Below are positions 1 through 4,951 of a stretch of 36,875 nt of DNA, piece by piece; positions within the stretch are counted from its first letter, which is position 1; each line of letters begins with the position of its first letter. The translations under genes were made by a program, and so were the position numbers. The notes beneath the pieces are model-generated. The model made no database searches and was not told the origin of the DNA. It was given only the letters and a program-made list of their open reading frames with translations. The stretch is taken from the IMG/VR virus record IMGVR_UViG_3300036045_000039, positions 1-36,875 of that record. One strand, given 5' to 3'. Origin of the DNA: a virus.

Positions 1-297
1 CCCGTAGGCGCTGCCCTGGGCCGCGCCTACGGGGATTGGGATGCGCCGCAGCAGCCGATCAGCCGTCCAGCGGCGACGTATGGGACGCTGCCGGAGCCGA
101 ACGGCAAGAGGAAGGCTGCGCCGGATCGCAGCCTCCTTGCCGGGCAACTGGACATGATGTGGACGGGGGTCAAGGAAATCCGCCTGAGCGATTTATCCAA
201 GCCCGCAGAAGAGCGGCAAATCTCGATTGAGTATGTCGAGGACTTCATCGCCAAACTCCGCAAGCTGACTATTAGTCGGCTGGAAGCGGGGGCGTGA
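1..297 (+). CDS. Hypothetical protein, C-terminal part (cut by window edge)
   Basis: Frame 1 is open from the first base to a TGA at 295-297 and gives 98 residues with no start codon that must be used, so the gene begins outside the window. The visible part is proline/glycine-rich at first (residues 1-50) and then a charged, probably helical tail that ends KLTISRLEAGA. I do not recognise a family. Its stop overlaps the next start (TGATG), which indicates translational coupling and membership in the same early-type operon. Function unknown. Confidence 0.65.
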   Translation, partial: PVGAALGRAYGDWDAPQQPISRPAATYGTLPEPNGKRKAAPDRSLLAGQLDMMWTGVKEIRLSDLSKPAEERQISIEYVEDFIAKLRKLTISRLEAGA

Positions 298-557
298 TGA
301 CCACCCTGACAACGGCGGAGCGCGAGTCGCTCCGCACCTTCCTTTCCAACCTGCGCCAAGCGAGTTTCCTGCTGGAGTGGCGATTGGAAATAAGCGAGGA
401 AAAGTACGACCCGGAATTCGAGCCACGCCGGATGAGCATGGAACGACTGGAGCGCCGGGTACTCAACCTGGTTCAGCAGCACGGCGATGATTTCCGGTTG
501 CTGCTGCGGTTGGTCGAGGCGGCGGGGGTAGAGGAAGGGGAGGACGACCATGATTGA
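297..557 (+). CDS. Hypothetical small protein
   Basis: Eighty-six residues, mostly helical and highly charged (many Arg and Glu), with an acidic C-terminus (EEGEDDHD). The ATG at 297 overlaps the preceding TGA; a GTG three bases earlier is possible but less likely. The end overlaps the next gene by 8 bases. No recognised domain. The composition and position suggest a small accessory phage protein, perhaps protein-binding, but that is only inference. Confidence 0.6.
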   Translation: MTTLTTAERESLRTFLSNLRQASFLLEWRLEISEEKYDPEFEPRRMSMERLERRVLNLVQQHGDDFRLLLRLVEAAGVEEGEDDHD

Positions 558-1065
558 TTTCACATTCACGCCGACCTCGGCGGAGCCGCACGCGATCCCG
601 GTGCCGTTTTTCGAGGAGGCGCGGGCCAAATTTGCGCCGTACTACGCGGTGGATGGCAAGCGGCTCGACCTCGAAAAAGCGAAGGATGCCGTGCGGCAGG
701 AACTCAGCAAGTTGGGGGCGGGCAACATCCACTTTATCGAAGGCATCTACGGCAGGGGCGACTCGCGGCGGCACGGCTACCAGGTGGAGTTCATGGTCGG
801 CAAGGCGCAGGGGCGGATGACCTGCGCCGGACTGCCGCTGAAGTACGATGAAACCCCGCTCAAGGTGCTACGGGTCAAGGTGCAGGCGCTGCTCAACCTA
901 CGGGATCAACTGAAGGCCGCCGTCACCGCCCAGGTGTTCGCGCCGGGGTTTCACCCGTTGGTCGGCACGCTGGTGCTGCCCAGCGGCAACACGGTCAGCG
1001 AGGCGGTGGTAGCGCAACTCAGCGCCGGGTTGCCGACTGATCGGCTGCTGACGGGGGGTGAGTGA
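550..1065 (+). CDS. Hypothetical protein, early region
   Basis: A 171-residue protein with a good Shine-Dalgarno sequence (GGGGAGG at 537-543, six bases before ATG). The N-terminal half is mixed and charged; residues about 55-100 (IHFIEGIYGRGDSRRHGYQVEF onward) look like a beta-rich domain, followed by a helix (LRVKVQALLNLRDQLKAA). I do not recognise the family. It shares its TGA with the next start, so it is translated with its neighbours. Function unknown. Confidence 0.65.
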   Translation: MIDFTFTPTSAEPHAIPVPFFEEARAKFAPYYAVDGKRLDLEKAKDAVRQELSKLGAGNIHFIEGIYGRGDSRRHGYQVEFMVGKAQGRMTCAGLPLKYDETPLKVLRVKVQALLNLRDQLKAAVTAQVFAPGFHPLVGTLVLPSGNTVSEAVVAQLSAGLPTDRLLTGGE

Positions 1066-1574
1066 TGCCCGCAACGATCAAGGCATTGACCGTCCGCGAA
1101 CCCTGGGCAACGGCTATCGCGATCAAGGCCAAAGCCTATGAAACCCGGAGTTGGAAAACGGACTATCGGGGCAAGTTGGTTATCCATGCGGGCAAACTCT
1201 GGGGGCGGGAGCAGGCTCACTCGCTCGCCAAACTAAGCAACCTCAACCCAAAATTACGAGCGGTAGCCGACGACATCCCGTCAAGGCTGGGTCGGGTGTT
1301 GTGCGTGGGTCAACTCATCCACTGTTATGAGATCACACGCCGTTTTCGGGACATCATCCTTGACCGCGAGCAAGCCTTTGGCGATTGGACGCTGGGACGC
1401 TTTGCCTGGCAGTTGCAAGTGACCTACGTGTTTAACCCGCCGATCCCGGCGGTGGGTAAGCTGGGCTTGTGGGAGTGGACGCCACCGCTGGAACTGGACG
1501 GCGTGAACCTGAGTCCACCGTCGCGCTGGATGCAAGTGCTGGGACTGGAGTGGGAAGACGATCAAAACGCATGA
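1065..1574 (+). CDS. ASCH-domain (PUA-like) protein
   Basis: 169 residues. The N-terminal segment has the classic ASCH layout: ALTVREPWATAI, then YETRSWKT, then a beta strand ending VIHAGK. Family members pair this opening (xLSIRQPWAxxI) with the conserved E-R-W/S segment. ASCH domains belong to the PUA-like fold and are thought to bind RNA or modified bases; some have ribonuclease or amidohydrolase activity. The middle (GRVLCVGQLIHCYEI) matches the later strands. In phages such genes sit among early accessory functions, as here. The ATG at 1065 overlaps the previous stop; GTG at 1062 is an alternative. Domain call is firm, biochemical activity unknown. Confidence 0.85.
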   Translation: MPATIKALTVREPWATAIAIKAKAYETRSWKTDYRGKLVIHAGKLWGREQAHSLAKLSNLNPKLRAVADDIPSRLGRVLCVGQLIHCYEITRRFRDIILDREQAFGDWTLGRFAWQLQVTYVFNPPIPAVGKLGLWEWTPPLELDGVNLSPPSRWMQVLGLEWEDDQNA

Positions 1575-1765
1575 AGTACATCTACCTCGGCGACCGGCTG
1601 ACCGACCCGGCGCTGCGCGGGATGCCCTGCGACCCGGTACTGAACGCGGCGGGCAAGTGCATCCGGGGGCGCAACGGTTCCATGCTGGTCGCCGGGTCGG
1701 ATGGTCGGCGGTGGGTGGTGATCGGCAGGCTGTTACGGAAGCAGAATAAGGAGAAAAAGGCATGA
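1571..1765 (+). CDS. Hypothetical small basic protein
   Basis: Sixty-four residues starting MKYIYLGDRLTD and ending in a lysine-rich tail (RKQNKEKKA). The ATG at 1571 lies just before the end of the ASCH gene (stop at 1572-1574, ATGA arrangement), and the end overlaps the next start in the same way. The pattern YLGDRLTDPALRG...PCDPVL...CIRGRNGSMLV...RWVVIGRLLR recurs in phage genomes as an unnamed protein. It could bind nucleic acid given its charge. Function unknown. Confidence 0.65.
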   Translation: MKYIYLGDRLTDPALRGMPCDPVLNAAGKCIRGRNGSMLVAGSDGRRWVVIGRLLRKQNKEKKA

Positions 1766-2097
1766 GTAAGAACACAAAGCCTAACCGCAGCCTTGAACGG
1801 TTCAAAGCGTGGCTGGCAGACCCGGTTTGTGGACTGAGCGCGGGCCACTTTGTTGATCCCAAGCGCTTCGCTGACAAGTGGGCTATCTACATAGGTGTTG
1901 ATTACACCCAAGAGCAGTTGTGTGTGATCGGCATCGTTGACGACGAGGCGCTTTTTGACGAGGTGCGTCTGATACTGCCCATCCTCTCTCGATTGGCAGT
2001 GAGCCAGGCACTCAAGACAATGCCGGATTGTATATCCTTTCCGGTTAACACGTTCCTCTGGGGGCCAGACCTATTCGAGAAGATCACGTTGCCATGA
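1762..2097 (+). CDS. Hypothetical protein
   Basis: 111 residues, with a good ribosome binding site (AAGGAG about 8 bases before ATG). Contains a basic N-terminus (MSKNTKPNRSLERFKAW) and an alternation of strands and helices, but no motif I recognise. Its base composition is clearly AT-richer than the neighbouring genes, which suggests later acquisition. Overlaps both neighbours by ATGA-type junctions, so it was integrated cleanly into the operon. Function unknown. Confidence 0.65.
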   Translation: MSKNTKPNRSLERFKAWLADPVCGLSAGHFVDPKRFADKWAIYIGVDYTQEQLCVIGIVDDEALFDEVRLILPILSRLAVSQALKTMPDCISFPVNTFLWGPDLFEKITLP

Positions 2098-2405
2098 CCC
2101 CGAACCACGCGGTTGAAACGCTGCTGATGTGGCTGCGCTCGCAGCAAGGACGCTACCTTGCGCCAACGGTGCTTGAGCCAGAGAACCAGCACTGGCCCAC
2201 GTTGTTATTCCCGGTCGTGGAAGCCTTTGACGAGCGGACTGGCAACACGATCATCTTCACCTGCGTGACCCACCGTAAGCATGTGGAGGCTGCGCTGAAG
2301 TGGGCAGCAGACTTTGCCGAATGGCTGGGAAGCTACTACGGCGATGAAGATGAACCGTTGGATGTGGATTATGCCGTCTGGTACGGCGAGGTGATACGAC
2401 CATGA
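2094..2405 (+). CDS. Hypothetical protein
   Basis: 103 residues, acidic at the C-terminus (GDEDEPLDVDYAVWYGEV). A helix (HAVETLLMWLRSQQ) is followed by beta segments and another helix (EAALKWAADFAEWLGSYY). Like the gene before it, it is somewhat AT-richer than the structural genes. It overlaps both neighbours at ATGA junctions. No known family recognised. Confidence 0.65.
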   Translation: MTPNHAVETLLMWLRSQQGRYLAPTVLEPENQHWPTLLFPVVEAFDERTGNTIIFTCVTHRKHVEAALKWAADFAEWLGSYYGDEDEPLDVDYAVWYGEVIRP

Positions 2406-3181
2406 ACGACAAACTTCAGCACGCCGCTGCTGATGCCTTGCGAGTCGCGCTGCGGCTGATGACCTTGCTCACTGACGACTGCACCCGGCTCCAGATTGCC
2501 GGGTCGCTGCGGCGGGGCAAGGCGGCGGTCGGCGATGTGGAATTGGTGGCGGCACCGCGCTACCGTCCGTCGCCCGCCGGTGAGCAAAATCTGTTGGACA
2601 TGCGGCTCCAGCAGATGATTGATCTGGGGCTGGTCAAGCCGCGCCTGAAGACCAACGGGGCGCTGCTGGCCTGGGGCGGTACCTGGTCGGCGCGGCAGAT
2701 GGCCGGGCAGGACGCACCGCCAGCGGGCAGCCGCTACAAGGCATTCTGGTATGACGGCCTGCCGGTGGACATCTTCATTGTGCTACCAGATCGGCAGTGG
2801 GGGCCAACGCTACTGCTCCGCACCGGGCCGGGTGATGCGAATCAGGTGCTGATGACGGAGCGTGGTCGCCTCACTCGCAACGGCGACCGGGGCATTTGCC
2901 CGCCGGAGGTTAAATGGATTGACGCGGCGCTGTACCGGGAGGGGGCGCTGCTGCATACCCCTGATGAGCGCAGTGTATTCGCCGCGTGTGGTCTGCCGTA
3001 CATCGAGCCGCATGATCGGGACGCGGGGACGTATCATCAACTGGCGTATGCCGAAAAAGCGAATTGGACGCTCAAGACTCGCTATGCTGAAACCGTGTGG
3101 GAGGTTGAGCCGGGGCAATGCACGCTGCCGCCGTTGCCGCCCGTGCTGGAGGTGCCGGAGGAACAGCCCCGGTTGTTTTGA
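2402..3181 (+). CDS. Family-X-like DNA polymerase / nucleotidyltransferase
   Basis: 259 residues resembling the palm and thumb of family X polymerases (Pol beta, PolX) without the N-terminal 8-kDa domain. Residues 34-40 are GSLRRGK and 44-49 GDVELV, matching the nucleotidyltransferase signature G-S-x-R-R-G-K...G-D-[ILV]-[DE]. The metal ligands would be Asp45 and Glu47, with a third acidic residue at Asp123 in LPVDIFIV. The segment QWGPTLLLRTGP and the C-terminal VFAACGLPYIEPHDRD match the thumb and the usual ending of PolX proteins. The second carboxylate is Glu rather than Asp. A role in gap filling, end repair or untemplated addition is expected from the family. It is the last gene of the left cluster. 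Confidence 0.8.
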   Translation: MNDKLQHAAADALRVALRLMTLLTDDCTRLQIAGSLRRGKAAVGDVELVAAPRYRPSPAGEQNLLDMRLQQMIDLGLVKPRLKTNGALLAWGGTWSARQMAGQDAPPAGSRYKAFWYDGLPVDIFIVLPDRQWGPTLLLRTGPGDANQVLMTERGRLTRNGDRGICPPEVKWIDAALYREGALLHTPDERSVFAACGLPYIEPHDRDAGTYHQLAYAEKANWTLKTRYAETVWEVEPGQCTLPPLPPVLEVPEEQPRLF

Positions 3182-3497
3182 GGCGATTGACACTCTGCCA
3201 GATTTCGCTTATCCTGAGCGCACATGGATGTTGGGTATCCCTTCCACCATGTTGCTACCCGGTGATCGCGGGGAAGCCCGGCAGGCTCCAGGCCTGTGCT
3301 GCGTGACAGCACCGATCACCTTGCAACTTGCTTCGAAACCCAACTGTAGCCCGCGCCAGATGCGTGCGGGATAGGGACTGCGACCGATAACGCAAAGGCA
3401 GGCGGGAGCCACAGAACGCTGCGGATCAGATACGTACTGTCGGCGATTTGATCTTAAGGGGTTGCGCCAGCGACCGGGAACGTAGACATTCCCGGAC

Positions 3498-3542
3498 ACA
3501 CCGCCTCGATGGGCCTTGAAATCCATCGAGGCGGTGTCGTTT
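3498..3542 (+). terminator. 15-bp hairpin, terminator-like
   Basis: A perfect 15-bp stem (3498-3512 with 3523-3537) has a 10-base loop GCCTTGAAAT and is followed by CGTTTAT, a weak U tract. Its architecture, and much of its sequence, recurs at 4096-4133 with the loop inverted. It may terminate transcripts entering from the polymerase gene, or be the last domain of the RNA candidate. Confidence 0.5.
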
Positions 3543-3553
3543 ATACCGCCTGC

Positions 3554-3577
3554 AAACCCCCTGAAAGTGGGGGTTTT
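3554..3577 (+). terminator. Intrinsic terminator
   Basis: An 8-bp stem AAACCCCC/GGGGGTTT (3554-3561 with 3569-3576) and 7-base loop, with the 3' side running into TTTTG. This is a compact rho-independent terminator that closes the left transcription unit before the promoter candidate of the 3644 gene. Confidence 0.6.
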
Positions 3578-3582
3578 GCCGC

Positions 3583-3611
3583 TTGCTGCGTCCCCGAACC
3601 AGAGGTACTGT
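3583..3611 (+). promoter_or_regulatory. Weak sigma-70-like promoter candidate
   Basis: TTGCTG (3583-3588) and TACTGT (3606-3611) are separated by 17 bases, 33 bases before the start codon at 3644. Each hexamer matches consensus at only three positions, so the support is mainly its location just after a terminator and before a solitary gene. Confidence 0.25.
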
Positions 3612-3643
3612 GTGACTGTAATCAGCTACCGGAGAAAACGACC

Positions 3644-3946
3644 ATGACCAGCACAATAGCCCCCCAACACATGACCCTGACCCAACTCCAAAACGAGTAC
3701 CAGGCCCGCTTTGGCATTCAGGGCGCAGTCATATGGGATATGACCTCCGCCGATCTGATCGACGGTCTGACCAACCCGGCCCACATCCCGCTCCGCAGCC
3801 GCCCGCGCCGCCAGGCAATCGAAGTGGGCGACCGAGTCCACGACCAGTACGGGGAGACCAGCACGGTGGTGAGCATTGGCGCTCGCGGCATCGTGACGAC
3901 CAGCGGGCGCTACCACTCCGCCAATCTGCGACGGGTCAACGCATAA
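3644..3946 (+). CDS. Hypothetical 100-residue protein, SH3/KOW-like tail
   Basis: Starts MTSTIAPQHM after a good ribosome binding site (CGGAGA). The N-terminal half has a helix (LTQLQNEYQARFGI) and the phrase ADLIDGLTNPAHI. The C-terminal 45 residues (VGDRVHDQYGETSTVVSIG, then IVTTSGRYHSANLRRV) look like a small beta barrel of KOW/SH3 type, a fold that often binds nucleic acid; this is a pattern judgement. The gene stands alone between two hairpin-rich non-coding regions and its stop codon directly abuts the 5' strand of the next RNA candidate. A DNA- or RNA-binding role would fit, but function is unknown. Confidence 0.65.
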   Translation: MTSTIAPQHMTLTQLQNEYQARFGIQGAVIWDMTSADLIDGLTNPAHIPLRSRPRRQAIEVGDRVHDQYGETSTVVSIGARGIVTTSGRYHSANLRRVNA

Positions 3947-4083
3947 TTTGATGCACCGCAACCCCCGCTGCCGACTTTGCTATGTTGATGGACAGGCAAA
4001 GCGATCACGCGGAGGTGTCTTATGAAGCAGTAGATGGCGATCCCTGAACGGTGCGCGTAGAGGGGTCGGCGGACTGCATCAAA
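3947..4083 (+). ncRNA. Candidate structured RNA with 9-bp closing helix
   Basis: Starting at the first base after the stop at 3946, TTTGATGCA (3947-3955) pairs perfectly with TGCATCAAA (4075-4083). Nested inside is CTGCCGAC (3968-3975) with GTCGGCGG (4065-4072), 8 bp with one wobble. Deeper helices are TTTGC/GCAAA (3976-3980 with 3996-4000) and ACGCG/CGCGT (4007-4011 with 4054-4058). A terminator hairpin follows 12 bases later (4096-4140). A closed multi-helix domain followed by a terminator is the layout of a cis-regulatory leader or small RNA. It also contains a three-codon reading frame at 4022. No known riboswitch class is recognised. Confidence 0.45.
4022..4033 (+). CDS. Three-codon minigene (Met-Lys-Gln-stop) candidate
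   Basis: ATG AAG CAG TAG is preceded by GGAGG at 4011-4015 with an ideal six-base spacer. The first base of this GGAGG pairs in the ACGCG/CGCGT helix, so folding could modulate ribosome entry. Minigenes of this size occur in phages (for example lambda bar minigenes, which deplete peptidyl-tRNA), and short leader ORFs regulate downstream hairpins. Whether it is translated is unknown. Confidence 0.3.
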   Translation: MKQ

Positions 4084-4095
4084 CGACCTCTCATT

Positions 4096-4140
4096 CACCG
4101 CCCGCATGGATTTCAGGCTCCATGCGGGCGGTGTTGTTTT
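4096..4140 (+). terminator. 14-bp terminator hairpin, inverted-loop partner of 3498-3537
   Basis: A perfect 14-bp stem (4096-4109 with 4120-4133), a 10-base loop ATTTCAGGCT and a following TTGTTTT. The stem shares CACCGCC...TGG with the hairpin at 3498 but differs by compensatory changes in the middle. The loop resembles the reverse complement of the other loop. This is a likely intrinsic terminator of the RNA candidate at 3947-4083. Confidence 0.65.
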
Positions 4141-4194
4141 GCCGACAAGCCCCGGCGGGCGGGCGGGGTAGCCTGAGAGGGAGGCAGGCACAGG

Positions 4195-4203
4195 ATTGGA
4201 GAC
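4195..4203 (+). promoter_or_regulatory. ATTGGAGAC start-associated box
   Basis: This Shine-Dalgarno-containing nonamer lies five bases before the start at 4209. The identical nonamer occurs on the minus strand before the gene starting at 34721, and a one-mismatch copy occurs before the gene starting at 33780. All three have a GC-rich hairpin upstream. See the findings. Confidence 0.5.
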
Positions 4204-4208
4204 CGGGT

Positions 4209-4463
4209 ATGGCAACACTTCCTAATCCAGATCGGCAGCAGGTTCACGCGCAACTCATGCAGCGGCTTTCCGATATGGGCGAAGCGGTGGGCATGACCAA
4301 AAGCGACTTGCGCGGGGCAATCAACGCGGCGGATGACTGGCTGGATTCCAACATGGCGGCCTACAACCTGGCGCTGCCCTTGCTGGTACGGAACCTTCTC
4401 ACGGCACGGTTGAAAGCCCTGATCCTGGTGCTGCTCATCCTACGCCGATTTGAGGTGCTGTGA
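4209..4463 (+). CDS. Hypothetical phage protein (small, upstream of structural genes)
   Basis: 84 residues starting MATLPNPDRQQ. The pattern (PNPDR...LM...S.....G.TKSDLRGAINAADDWLDSN...YN.ALP) recurs as an unnamed small protein in phage structural regions. It is followed by a hydrophobic helix (LKALILVLLILRRF). It has the ATTGGAGAC ribosome binding box and opens the structural module that runs to 8021. Its stop overlaps the next ATG. Function unknown, probably virion- or assembly-associated by position. Confidence 0.65.
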   Translation: MATLPNPDRQQVHAQLMQRLSDMGEAVGMTKSDLRGAINAADDWLDSNMAAYNLALPLLVRNLLTARLKALILVLLILRRFEVL

Positions 4464-4951
4464 TGGCAACCCGCTTTGTACTGAACGGCGAAAGTGGCGT
4501 GGGGGTGGGTTCGGCTTTCCCACAGCGCGGGCGGGATGCCCAGGGGCGCATGTACCTGGCCTTCGATGCCGCCACTGATGAAACCCACGAATGGGGGCAA
4601 TTGGTGGCCCCGCAGGGGTTGACCGGCACCCTGACGCTGGTCATCCAGTATTACATGGCCTCCGGCACAACCGGCAATGTGGTGCTGACCGGGCAGGTGG
4701 AAGCAGTCACCCCGGCGGACACGCTCGACCTGGACAGCGCCAGCAGCTTCGACACGGTGAACTCTGTGACCAGCGCCGTCCCTGGCACCCAGGGCTACCT
4801 CGCCAGCGCCAGCATCACCCTGACCAACGCCGACAGCATTGCCGCCGGGGACTACTTCCGGCTGCGCGTCGCCCGCGATGCTGACAACGCCAGCGATACA
4901 GCGGCAGGCGATTGCCATCTCCTGACGGTGGAATTCCGGGACGCGGCGTAA
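4463..4951 (+). CDS. Probable virion structural protein, beta-rich
   Basis: 162 residues, mostly predicted beta strands, with a typical structural-protein composition rich in Gly, Ala, Thr and Asp. The segments LTLVIQYYMASGTTGNVV, SVTSAVPGTQGYLAS and ITLTNADSIAAGDYFRLRVARDA look like the two sheets of a jelly-roll and resemble unnamed proteins beside phage fibres. It lies immediately before the LamG protein with no gap (stop at 4949-4951, next ATG at 4952). Attachment to the virion surface or fibre is inferred from context only. Confidence 0.6.
   Translation: MATRFVLNGESGVGVGSAFPQRGRDAQGRMYLAFDAATDETHEWGQLVAPQGLTGTLTLVIQYYMASGTTGNVVLTGQVEAVTPADTLDLDSASSFDTVNSVTSAVPGTQGYLASASITLTNADSIAAGDYFRLRVARDADNASDTAAGDCHLLTVEFRDAA

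Larger units (their letters stand above)
3182..3577 (+). ncRNA. Candidate structured RNA region upstream of 3644
   Basis: About 460 bases without a convincing gene, but crowded with helices. An 8-bp helix GGTGATCG/CGATCACC (3261-3268 with 3313-3320) encloses three adjacent hairpins: 3269-3280, 3282-3296 and 3297-3311, a compact four-way junction of 60 bases. Further helices are 3350-3354/3366-3370, 3424-3428/3449-3453, 3461-3474 (GCCA loop), 3474-3480/3489-3495, the 15-bp hairpin at 3498-3537 and a terminator at 3554-3577. No tRNA, tmRNA, RNase P or intron signature is visible. The strand is inferred from the U-rich ends of the last two hairpins. Whether it is a free RNA or a long untranslated region is unknown. 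Confidence 0.4.

Noticed and set aside
3261-3320. Possible tRNA because of the cloverleaf-like pairing
   Set aside because: Only 60 bases, no T-loop GTTCRA, no seven-base anticodon loop and no CCA-type acceptor end.
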